A stretch of DNA of 34,968 nt. It comes from Helicobacteraceae bacterium 4484_230. Its GTDB lineage: Bacteria > Campylobacterota > Campylobacteria > Campylobacterales > Sulfurimonadaceae. The stretch is from positions 1 through 34,968 of the forward strand of contig MZGN01000003.1 in NCBI GenBank assembly GCA_002085085.1, given 5' to 3'. The position numbers and the translations under genes were made by a program. How positions within the stretch are numbered: position 1 is the stretch's first letter; each line of letters starts with the position of its first letter. The notes beneath the pieces were generated by a model. It was not told the DNA's origin and searched no databases. It was given only the letters and a program-made list of their open reading frames with translations. Positions 9,288 through 17,780 of this stretch are shown here, piece after piece.

Positions 9288-11013
9288 TTAAAAAGTATAG
9301 CTGGCGTTGACATAAAAATAGCGCCCCGGCTCATTCATCATCATGATCGGATCGTTGCTCGCGTCATCAATCAGGATAAGGTCTTTGTAGGTATTTGAGA
9401 TCGCATAAGTTTTGTCAAGCACATTGTCTACTCCGACAGCCTATATTTTGAAACGAGTGAAACGCGGCACCCATTGCATTGGTATTGTCTGCATTGTAAT
9501 AGATATAGTCTTTTAGCATACTGTAGAATATTTTGGTTTTGATGCTGAAGCTGTCATAGTTGTTCTCCATGCCGAGATCGATTTCGTAGTTTGTCGTCTG
9601 ATCCAGGTCCGGCGTACCTGCCTGTACACCCATAGAGCTGTACCAGTAGAGCTCACGCCCGTCAGGAACACGCGATGCCTTTCCTATGCCCCCGAAGAAT
9701 TTCAGATTGTCGTTTGCGCTGTAGTTGGCAAATATGTTGGCGCTGAAAGCACTGTAATCATTGTCAGGTTCGTTGCCGGCTGGTTTTATGCTTGTATCGT
9801 CATAGCGTGCCCCCACTTTGAACTCCACGGCACCGAAATGGTGTCTGACTTCAAGAAAAAGGGCGGCATTGTCTGTATCTACATCCGGAATACTGATCTT
9901 TGTCTGCCCGGCTTTCGGAGAGGTTGGCGGATATTTCATTGGAATGCCGTTTTTTGTGTAAAGGCCGTCCCAGTTCCTCCTGCTTGCGTCCAGGCCGAGT
10001 GTCAGTTCGACACGGTCCGTCAGGTCTGCGACATTTTTAAGCTTGAAGCCGTCCACATCGGTTGTCAGGGCGCTGGTGATATCCCCTTTCACAACAGATG
10101 ATTTTCTGTACCTTATGGACATAGGATGCTCTACATCAGTATGGAAGTACTGTGCACTGAGCTCTTTGGAGAAGCTTCCAAGATTTTTGATACTGTATTG
10201 TACATTATATATGTTGGAATCATCGAATATGGCATCCATCTTGCTTGACGGGTAGAGAACATCGTCGCTTTCGTTACGTGTATACTCCAGGCGCAGCTCC
10301 TGGTCGTCAGTAAAATTAACAAAGACTTTTCCCATAAAAGACTTTTTCTCATAAGCCTTCATGTCTCTATATTCAGGAAGATAGGCTGTGCCGGCAACTG
10401 AAGCGGGATTGGCCGCATTTTTAATAAAGTTGTCCACCTGGTCGGCAAAAGTATTGCCGTCACCGTCTTCATATTGGTCACTCTCCTCATAAGAGGCGCC
10501 GAGAAGAAACCTGATCATATCGGTTCCGCCGGTTATGGTTGCAGAAGCTTTTTTGTAATTCCAACTGCCTGCATTCAGGCTTATATCACCATGCACTCCC
10601 TCTTCCGGCTTGGCAGTAGTCACATAGACGCCGCCACTCAAAGATCCGAAATTTTCGACATCATAAGGCCCTTCGATTACTTCAACGGACTCTACGTTGT
10701 GTGTGACTATGTGAGAAGTCGGCGGATCCATACGGTTGGGACAGGCTCCGCATACTTTGGCGCCATCAACCAAGACGCTGATGTTGTCTTTTTTCTGGCC
10801 TCTGAGAATGATATCATTTGCGATACCGCTTCTTCTGACCAGTGAGATGCCGGGAACTTTTTTAGCCAGTGCTTCTGCCAAATCGGCGGATTTTATCTCT
10901 TCGCCGCTTACATCACTGATCTTTGTCGCATCAACAGAGATAGGCTCAAGCGTTATTTCGCCGGCATGCAAAAGCGCGGCACAGGCAAGCGAAAGATAGG
11001 CAATTTTTTTCAT
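9288..11013 (-). pseudogene. TonB-dependent receptor, OprC/NosA-like (putative copper receptor), apparently disrupted by frameshift/internal deletion
   Basis: ORF 9415-11013 carries signal, plug (VDGAKVCGACPNRMDPPTSHIVTHNVESVEVIEGPYDVENFGSLSGGVYV) and part of the barrel, then ends FQNIGCRSRQCA*. A different minus frame reads VGVDNVLDKTYAISNTYKDLILIDDASNDPIMMMNEPGRYFYVNASYTF* to 9288, a typical receptor C-terminus. Confidence 0.8.
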
Positions 11014-11068
11014 TTAACAATCCTTGAATAGTTGACTTAAATTTCAAATTAAATAATGATAGAAGAAA

Positions 11069-11090
11069 AGTGTTACAGGAGTGTTAAATA
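11069..11090 (-). promoter_or_regulatory. Direct-repeat operator candidate TTAACAC-TCC-TGTAACACT
   Basis: Two TAACAC half-sites 11 bp apart (minus-strand sense), about 55 bp upstream of the TonB receptor start; same motif at 16557 and 29161. Confidence 0.55.
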
Positions 11091-11148
11091 GCAGATTTTT
11101 TGATGCTAAATTCTGAATACCGGATGCAAATATCCGGTTGTCCAGAAA

Positions 11149-11856
11149 TCAATGGCACTGCAGTATGCTGCGGTTTGGGTCGGAGATGAACTGTGAGCCG
11201 TTGTAGATGGTAAAAATACCGTATGCTATAACAGTTATCGATGCGAGTTTGATCATAGTGGTTCTAAGGTTGAACTTTTGAAAAAGTCCTACAAAAAAAC
11301 CGAGACTGAAAAGTGCCGGTATGGTACTGAGTCCAAAAACAAGCATAACTATGGCACCCCAGAGCGGACTGGCAGTACTTGCTGCGGTAACGGCAAAAAA
11401 GTAGACAAATCCACAGGGAAGAAGACCGTTAAGCATGCCCAGCATAAAAAAACTAAAAAGCGTTCTTTTGCCCATAAGCGCTTTAAAACCGTTTTGGTAC
11501 CATTTGAACTTAGTCAGAGAATGTTCGATCAGAGTTAAAAATTTTATTTTTCCAAGAAGTGACAGGCCTGTCAGTATCATTACGATGCCGGCAAAAATAA
11601 GCAGCACTCCGTTGCCGAAGGCGCTGAAAGTCGCAACACTGCCAAGGTAGCCAAACAGAGTGCCAAGGATCACATATGTAAATACCCTGCCTAGTGAATA
11701 TAGTATATGGGCTGTCGCCTGTGTTGTTTTACTCCACTGCTTATCTATTTTGGTGCTGGTGTATGCAATGATGATTCCGCCGCACATACCGATGCAGTGC
11801 CCGAAAGAGCCGAGAAAAGCAATGGTGATAATAGTGGCGAGATTAATGGCGTCCAA
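11149..11856 (-). CDS. Sulfite exporter TauE/SafE-like membrane protein (metal-transport-associated family)
   Basis: 235 aa polytopic; FGHCIGMCGGIIIAY and LNGLLPCGFVYFFAVTAASTASPLWGAIVMLVFGLSTIPAL motifs. Confidence 0.82.
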   Translation of the reverse strand: MDAINLATIITIAFLGSFGHCIGMCGGIIIAYTSTKIDKQWSKTTQATAHILYSLGRVFTYVILGTLFGYLGSVATFSAFGNGVLLIFAGIVMILTGLSLLGKIKFLTLIEHSLTKFKWYQNGFKALMGKRTLFSFFMLGMLNGLLPCGFVYFFAVTAASTASPLWGAIVMLVFGLSTIPALFSLGFFVGLFQKFNLRTTMIKLASITVIAYGIFTIYNGSQFISDPNRSILQCH

Positions 11857-11857
11857 A

Positions 11858-12364
11858 TCAGTATCCCAAAAGTTTTTTACGGATATAAGGATCGGTCAGA
11901 TTCTCGCCGCGCAGCATCTTCATCTGCATAGCTTCAAAGTCGATCATGCCGTCTTTGCGATTTTCGTAGGCTCCAAAACCGTACTGCATGGGAGTGTTTT
12001 CGGTTAGAGAGTAGTAGGCATTTCTGGGATCTATCCATTTTTCTGTATCGATCGTATGGATCCAGAGTGTGATTTTGTCTTTAACGGATTTGTCGTTCAG
12101 CCACAGCACCAGGCATCCTGGATCATCAAAAAAGAAAGTTTTGCCGTCAGGCATCACTGCTTCGGCAGAATATTTAAGCGTTTCGATCTCCATTTTGCAT
12201 TGCGGGCACTGATACTGACCGGGTTTGAATTCAATAACCTTTTTATCGTGGTTTCCTTCATAAAACACCAATAGATGCTCCTGCTGGGCAAGAGACATAA
12301 AGAGTGTTATTATAGCGCCGACGGCAATAGCGATGATCAGTAGCGGCATAATGAGTTTTTTCAA
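11858..12364 (-). CDS. nosL: NosL family copper-chaperone-like protein
   Basis: 168 aa; QYQCPQCKMEIETLKYSAEAVMPDGKTFFFDDPGCLVLWL. Confidence 0.85.
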   Translation of the reverse strand: MKKLIMPLLIIAIAVGAIITLFMSLAQQEHLLVFYEGNHDKKVIEFKPGQYQCPQCKMEIETLKYSAEAVMPDGKTFFFDDPGCLVLWLNDKSVKDKITLWIHTIDTEKWIDPRNAYYSLTENTPMQYGFGAYENRKDGMIDFEAMQMKMLRGENLTDPYIRKKLLGY

Positions 12365-13329
12365 AGCCAGACTCCGTTTTTAAGATAATAGACAAGCACA
12401 TACGCGCTGACTAATAATACAAACAATGTGTTGAAAAAGAGTGAAAATTTATAAGTATAAAGGACATCTTTTTTTGCAAACCATTTTAAAGGCAGTGAGT
12501 TTATCCCGAAAAAAGTCCCGCTGAAAAGTGAGGCCCATACAAGATAGCCTACGTAGTAGTACTCCTTCTGAAGCATACAAAAAGGGCATTTGTGGGTCGG
12601 AAGTTCATATATGTATGTTCCAAAGAAGTACACTACCGCATAGTAAGCCGTAACAAGAAAGAGGATATTGGCGACAAACCCCGTAGCTGCATAGCGGCCG
12701 ATAGCGCTTATTGCGGTCATAAAGTAGAAGAGATAGAAAAGCACCAGCAGTTTTGCCGTATCCAGTCCGAAAGGAAGGGGATTGCTTCCCCCCTGCTGTC
12801 CAAAAGTAACGGAACAGCAGCTTACCGGCTTGGTAGTAGTAATATTTCCGAAATAGGTAAAATCCAGAAAAAGTTCAATGCTTATAAGGATTGCGATCAG
12901 CAGAAAGAGTCCTGTTTTGATCCTGAAAAACGGATAGTTTGGCGATTGAAGATCCAGGTTGTTTATGATGATCCAGGTGCCGCTTATAAAAACTGTGGCG
13001 ATTTTCAATCCCAAGAGTGGGTATCCGTACTCATTGGCCCCGATTACCCCGGATGCACACATCGCGCCTGGAACCAGATCTGAAAGTTTGTCTATGCCGT
13101 AGGCAAAGTAGGGCAGGGTGGCGATCTTGACGATAAAGGCAAAAGTGATAATGGTCATAACAAGATAGGCACGTTTTTCCAGTGTAAACTGTATTTCGCT
13201 GTAAGAGCCGAAATCCCATTTTATTATGAGCTGAAGGCTGAGAAGTGCAGCGATAAGGATCAGAACATATATGACCGATTCACTCAAAAGGTAGATCAGC
13301 ACCTCGTTGGAGAGAAAAATCTCACTCAC
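12361..13329 (-). CDS. Polytopic membrane protein with cysteine motifs (MCASG, SCCS, KCPFCML)
   Basis: 322 aa, multiple hydrophobic helices; start/stop overlaps with both neighbours. Confidence 0.75.
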   Translation of the reverse strand: MSEIFLSNEVLIYLLSESVIYVLILIAALLSLQLIIKWDFGSYSEIQFTLEKRAYLVMTIITFAFIVKIATLPYFAYGIDKLSDLVPGAMCASGVIGANEYGYPLLGLKIATVFISGTWIIINNLDLQSPNYPFFRIKTGLFLLIAILISIELFLDFTYFGNITTTKPVSCCSVTFGQQGGSNPLPFGLDTAKLLVLFYLFYFMTAISAIGRYAATGFVANILFLVTAYYAVVYFFGTYIYELPTHKCPFCMLQKEYYYVGYLVWASLFSGTFFGINSLPLKWFAKKDVLYTYKFSLFFNTLFVLLVSAYVLVYYLKNGVWL

Positions 13330-14003
13330 TTTGGCTCCCCCAGCTCTCCATCGCTCATATGCAGGATGCTGTCATGAAAACCTGCCTCTTCAAAGAGCGG
13401 ATCGTGAGTAGCGATAACAATCGTTTTACCCATTTTTTGAAGTGTTTTTACCAATTCGATAAAATGCAGAGAGTTGGTTCTGTCAAGGTTTGCGGTCGGT
13501 TCGTCGCAGAGGATGATGCCGGGGTCGTTTACCAGTGCGCGCGCGATCGCACAGCGCTGCTTCTCCCCTCCGGAGAGCTCTTTTACCTGTTGATCGGCTT
13601 TATGGGATATGTTTGCCAACTCCATGCTTTTTTGGACTTTTTCATCTACTGTTTTTATGCTCAGCCCCAGCGGTATCAGTACAATGGAGATGTTGTCTTT
13701 GACTGAGAGTTCGTCAAGGAGGTTGAAGTGCTGAAAAATGAAGCCTATGCTGTTTGCCCTGAAGTGGGATGCGTGAATATCAGGAAGCTTGCTGACAGCC
13801 TTGCCGTCGACGATAACCTCGCCGCTGGTCGGTTTATCCATGGCGGAGATGATAGAAAGCAGGGTTGATTTTCCGCTTCCGCTGACCCCTTTAAGAATAA
13901 CAAGCTCTCCTTTGTTGATCTGCAGGTTGATCTCTTTTAGGACATGTGCAGCTTTTTTCGTAGAAGGATTAAAGATCTTATCGAGGTTTTTTATACGAAT
14001 CAT
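13326..14003 (-). CDS. ABC transporter ATP-binding protein (LolD/MacB-like)
   Basis: 225 aa; Walker A GVSGSGKST, signature LSGGEKQRCAIARAL, Walker B IILCDEPTANLD. Confidence 0.92.
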   Translation of the reverse strand: MIRIKNLDKIFNPSTKKAAHVLKEINLQINKGELVILKGVSGSGKSTLLSIISAMDKPTSGEVIVDGKAVSKLPDIHASHFRANSIGFIFQHFNLLDELSVKDNISIVLIPLGLSIKTVDEKVQKSMELANISHKADQQVKELSGGEKQRCAIARALVNDPGIILCDEPTANLDRTNSLHFIELVKTLQKMGKTIVIATHDPLFEEAGFHDSILHMSDGELGEPK

Positions 14004-15148
14004 TTCATCGCCTCTTTAGGTTCGGTAACTGCGATTTTCCAGACAGGAATAAGCACTGCCGCAATAAAAGGGATTCCAAAAAACAGAAATATAGAGCCCA
14101 GCAGACCAAAATCAACTACCGGCATAAAGGCAACCTCGTTAGATAGGTTTTCACTGCCGAGAAAAAGATTGCTTAACAGCGGTGCATCAAACAGGTAGAC
14201 ATAGCAATAGGCTATGATTACGCCGTTGATGAATGATAGAAGAACTATTATGGATGTCTCGAAAAATTTCAGCTTCAAAACGTCTTTTATGCTCCATCCA
14301 ACTGCGACCATTGCGTAGCGCTGATAGATAATCAGAATGAAGGTCATGATCGTAATAAGATAGAGCGCCAGAAAGAGCCCTCCTTTGTAGTTGAACAGAT
14401 TGTGGTAAGACTTGGTGATCTCCTCTTTGGTAATCACCCGTATGTCATAGTGAAGCAGGTGGAGTTTTGTCAGGACATTGTCCCATTCGGCTTCATTGGG
14501 AACATTGAAGGCAATATCTGTCAGCGTCTCTTCATCCATCGCAAAAATGGAGCGCAATAGCTCCATAGGCATTATGATCATGTCGTTGCTTATGATATTT
14601 GTCTCTTTGTCGAATGAGCTGTAAACAGGCACTTTAATGATCTCACCGTCAGGATTTTTAAAGTTGTAAAAACCTTTATAATAGTGCTCCTGTAAAAATT
14701 TTTTAACTCCGTCTCCTACGATCATCTGTTCTTTTGAAAGAAATTTTCTGAGATCTGTTTCTTGTACAATCTTTTCAATGGCCTTACTGCTCTGTTCATC
14801 AAAAAAATCAACTCCAAAGAGAAGAAAATGCTCTTCACGCGGTGAAAAATAGTACTCTCCGTAAACTCTTGGCGTTACGGATGAGACACCGTTTATCTCC
14901 TGTATCTCTTCGAGCCATTCGACAGGAACGTCGATGCGTTTGCCGGCCCTGATCCTTTGAACGACAAAATCCGGCTGTGCTTTCAGCTGCAGGGCAGTTT
15001 CTGCCTGTATGGACTGGGATATGAAAAGGACTGCACTAAGCAGTGCTACGATCAATGAGGAGATAACGGCAATGCCTGCGTGTTTGCTTCTGTACTGATA
15101 TAGCAGCAGAAGCAAAAAGCGCAAAAAAGTGCTATTCGCCATAGACAA
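14000..15148 (-). CDS. ABC transporter permease, FtsX/MacB-like
   Basis: 382 aa; N-terminal TM, large periplasmic domain, three C-terminal TM segments; overlaps ATPase start. Confidence 0.85.
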   Translation of the reverse strand: MSMANSTFLRFLLLLLYQYRSKHAGIAVISSLIVALLSAVLFISQSIQAETALQLKAQPDFVVQRIRAGKRIDVPVEWLEEIQEINGVSSVTPRVYGEYYFSPREEHFLLFGVDFFDEQSSKAIEKIVQETDLRKFLSKEQMIVGDGVKKFLQEHYYKGFYNFKNPDGEIIKVPVYSSFDKETNIISNDMIIMPMELLRSIFAMDEETLTDIAFNVPNEAEWDNVLTKLHLLHYDIRVITKEEITKSYHNLFNYKGGLFLALYLITIMTFILIIYQRYAMVAVGWSIKDVLKLKFFETSIIVLLSFINGVIIAYCYVYLFDAPLLSNLFLGSENLSNEVAFMPVVDFGLLGSIFLFFGIPFIAAVLIPVWKIAVTEPKEAMK

Positions 15149-15386
15149 AGCTCATGGTATCTATAGGCATCATATCCGGATAGGATGGATTTGACGGCTT
15201 GGTATAGCCGCGTATCCCGGCAGCCATATAGGATGTTGAAAGCGATAGCGTCGGAAGATTCACGATGCTGAGAGTCTGCATTATTTTTTCCCTATGAGAA
15301 TCTCTTTTAAAAAAGAGCATATGTGCTGTTATCGATGTCAGTGCAGCAGTGTATAGCAGTGCAAGAACAAGGAAGCCTTTAATCAT
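15132..15386 (-). CDS. Small single-TM exported protein
   Basis: 84 aa with N-terminal hydrophobic segment MIKGFLVLALLYTAALTSITAHMLFF; overlaps the permease start. Confidence 0.6.
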   Translation of the reverse strand: MIKGFLVLALLYTAALTSITAHMLFFKRDSHREKIMQTLSIVNLPTLSLSTSYMAAGIRGYTKPSNPSYPDMMPIDTMSFVYGE

Positions 15387-15401
15387 TTTAAGTTAAAACT
15401 C

Positions 15402-16496
15402 CTATTTGTCGAGAGCCGCTATCATCTCTTTGGTTATCTGATCAAATTTAAGGATCAGTTTCCCGCCATGATCATTTTTAAAATCGACTGCGCTTTTCTT
15501 GTTTTTAAACGGAATAAGCTCATTCCCCATTGGCCCGTAAACATTAGAGCCTTTTACGTAAAATGCATCTTTTGCCGCTATTTTATCCAAAGTATAATAA
15601 TCTGTTACATATATGGAGGTGATATTTGATCTGTCAAGCTTGTACTCCTGCGGATAGAGGTAAAATTTCATCATATCCTTAACTCCGTCAAAGTAGTAGT
15701 TTTTGTTTCCAATCGTCATTTGTGCTGCCCATTTTGGGTATTTGTCGACAAACATTCCGCATACCGGGCATTTTGCACCTTTTGGTACAGCGATGTGTGC
15801 GGCACTCCCTGTTTTTGTACCGGCCAGATAGATAGCTACTGCCTGAAGCTGTTTGCCGTTGAGTTTTCCGCATGCTTTGTTTTTAACGATCTGCGCTTTG
15901 ATATGCGGAATATCGGTTTTCGTAATTTTTGATCCGTCACACATACCTTTATATATCTTTTCACCTTTTTTGGCCATCATCTTCTTTTTTTTCATAATCA
16001 TTGCAGTGTCACCGGAAAAGTCTTTTTCGGCTGCAGCGTATGCCTGGTCAAAAGAACTGACTTTACCGCCGTTTTTTTCCGCAAAAGCTTTGGCAGCTGC
16101 AGAATCGGAAAATGCATATTTGCTGTTCATAGTCATTGTTCCTTTTATCTTGCTGCCGACAACATAAACCGCTTTCCTGGCATCGATAAATTTCAGGCTG
16201 TTTACGTCAATGACCTTTATGGTTTTGACATCATTTTTGTGCCCGTGTTTTTCGAGATCGTTAACAAGGCAGTGGATGGAGCAGTACTGTTTAATGCGGC
16301 CGTCTTTAAACTCAGCGGCGTGGGATGTTTTGTAAAACATTCCTAAATGCATACCGCAGACAGGGCAGAACATCTTTGCATCTCCTTTTTGCAGAAGTAT
16401 GACTTTTTCCGCCGGAGCGCTTTGAAACATTTTCATTGGTTTGGCATCGGCAAATGCCAAGAGAAGGGCAAGCCCAAGCAGTATTTTTGTTAACAT
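15402..16496 (-). CDS. Long NosL-like protein, paralog of 8163-9254
   Basis: 364 aa; MFCPVCGMHLGMFYKTSHAAEF...QYCSIHCL and KCPVCGMFVDKYPKWAAQM...YFDGVKDMMKFYLYP. Confidence 0.87.
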   Translation of the reverse strand: MLTKILLGLALLLAFADAKPMKMFQSAPAEKVILLQKGDAKMFCPVCGMHLGMFYKTSHAAEFKDGRIKQYCSIHCLVNDLEKHGHKNDVKTIKVIDVNSLKFIDARKAVYVVGSKIKGTMTMNSKYAFSDSAAAKAFAEKNGGKVSSFDQAYAAAEKDFSGDTAMIMKKKKMMAKKGEKIYKGMCDGSKITKTDIPHIKAQIVKNKACGKLNGKQLQAVAIYLAGTKTGSAAHIAVPKGAKCPVCGMFVDKYPKWAAQMTIGNKNYYFDGVKDMMKFYLYPQEYKLDRSNITSIYVTDYYTLDKIAAKDAFYVKGSNVYGPMGNELIPFKNKKSAVDFKNDHGGKLILKFDQITKEMIAALDK

Positions 16497-16529
16497 CGGT
16501 AATCCTTTTTTACTTTAAATTAGATATCC

Positions 16530-16547
16530 TTATGATAATTATCATAA
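16530..16547. promoter_or_regulatory. 18-bp perfect palindrome TTATGATAATTATCATAA, candidate repressor operator
   Basis: Self-complementary sequence 34-51 bp upstream of the 15402-16496 start codon. Confidence 0.6.
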
Positions 16548-16556
16548 TATCTATTA

Positions 16557-16578
16557 AGTGTTACATTTGTGTTAATTT
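16557..16578 (-). promoter_or_regulatory. Direct-repeat operator candidate TTAACAC-AAA-TGTAACACT
   Basis: Two TAACAC half-sites 11 bp apart, about 61 bp upstream of the long NosL-like gene; same motif as 11069 and 29161. Confidence 0.55.
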
Positions 16579-16620
16579 ACAGGTGCGTTAGTTTAAAATT
16601 GAAACTGCTACAATCCCTCT

Positions 16621-16722
16621 ATGAAAACAGAAAAAATTAAAAAAATTGCCACTATAGTTACTCTTCTGGCCGCTTCGGGATTCTTTTTGTACAACGGATT
16701 TTCACTTCTCTTCTCCGAATAG
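16621..16722 (+). CDS. 33-aa putative single-TM microprotein, divergent from the NosL-like gene
   Basis: ATG...TAG frame MKTEKIKKIATIVTLLAASGFFLYNGFSLLFSE*, below the ORF-track cutoff; basic N-terminus plus hydrophobic stretch. Confidence 0.45.
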   Translation: MKTEKIKKIATIVTLLAASGFFLYNGFSLLFSE

Positions 16723-16734
16723 CTTTAAATATTT

Positions 16735-17739
16735 TTATTTGGAATTCAAAATTACATTTTGGGGAAACTGCATGGTAACGCAGTGGAGTGATCCATACTG
16801 GCGTATCAGAACCGAACAGTCTATGGCGATAATCTCTCTGTCCGGAAAGTTTTCCCTGAATATTTCAAGGGCTTCTTTATCATGTCTGTCGTTATAGGTG
16901 GGGACCAGTACTGCGCCGTTAACAATCAGAAAATTGGCATAAGTTGCCGGCAGGCGCTCGTTTTCATAATAGATCGCATCTGTCATAGGCAGGGGTACAA
17001 GGTGGTAGGGTTTGCCGTTTTCATTTTTAAACGCCTGAAGCTCTTTTTGCATTTCTGCAAGGGCAGTGAAGTGCTCATCACTTCTGTCTGTACACTGTAG
17101 GTACATAATTGTATTTTTGTCTATAAAGCGGGCAAGGGTGTCGATATGGCTGTCGGTGTCATCCCCGGCCAGGTATCCATTATGAAGCCAGTGGATTGTA
17201 TGCAGCCCAAACTGTTTTTTAAGTACAGATTCGATCTGTTTAGATGACAATGAAGGGTTGCGGTTTTTATTTTGCAGGCATCGGGAGGTTGTCAAAAGAG
17301 TGCCGCTGCCGTTTGATTCGACAGCTCCGCCCTCAAGCGTAAAATCGACCTTTTTTACTTCAGCACCGTATATATTTTTAATGGAGGCTGTCATGTTATT
17401 GTCCCTGGCTGCCTCAAATTTGTTTCCCCATCCGTTAAAGTTAAAGTCCAGTATGACCGGCTTGCCGTCTTCTATAACGGTAATGCCACTGCAGTCACGC
17501 GCCCAGGTATCGTCACTCTGGTACTGGATAAAACAGAGATTATTGCAAGCGGGAAAATAAGAGCGTACGCGCTCGATATCGTCGCAGACAATCAGACACG
17601 GCTCAAATCTTGAGACAGCTTCGGCAATAGAAGCAAAAGAGCGGCACGCCTCTTCCAGATAGGGACTCCAGTCGCTCAGCGCATGCGGAAAGATCATCTG
17701 GACAAAACTCTGCTTTTCAAATTCGCCGGGCAAACTCAT
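16735..17739 (-). CDS. aguA: Agmatine deiminase
   Basis: 334 aa PAD_porph family; DTWARDCSGI, TLEGGAVESNGSGTLLTT, DTDSHIDTLARF, GSLHCVTMQFP. Confidence 0.88.
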   Translation of the reverse strand: MSLPGEFEKQSFVQMIFPHALSDWSPYLEEACRSFASIAEAVSRFEPCLIVCDDIERVRSYFPACNNLCFIQYQSDDTWARDCSGITVIEDGKPVILDFNFNGWGNKFEAARDNNMTASIKNIYGAEVKKVDFTLEGGAVESNGSGTLLTTSRCLQNKNRNPSLSSKQIESVLKKQFGLHTIHWLHNGYLAGDDTDSHIDTLARFIDKNTIMYLQCTDRSDEHFTALAEMQKELQAFKNENGKPYHLVPLPMTDAIYYENERLPATYANFLIVNGAVLVPTYNDRHDKEALEIFRENFPDREIIAIDCSVLIRQYGSLHCVTMQFPQNVILNSK

Positions 17740-17780
17740 AAATCTTCCTTTTATTAATCACGAATCATTTATAATGCCGT

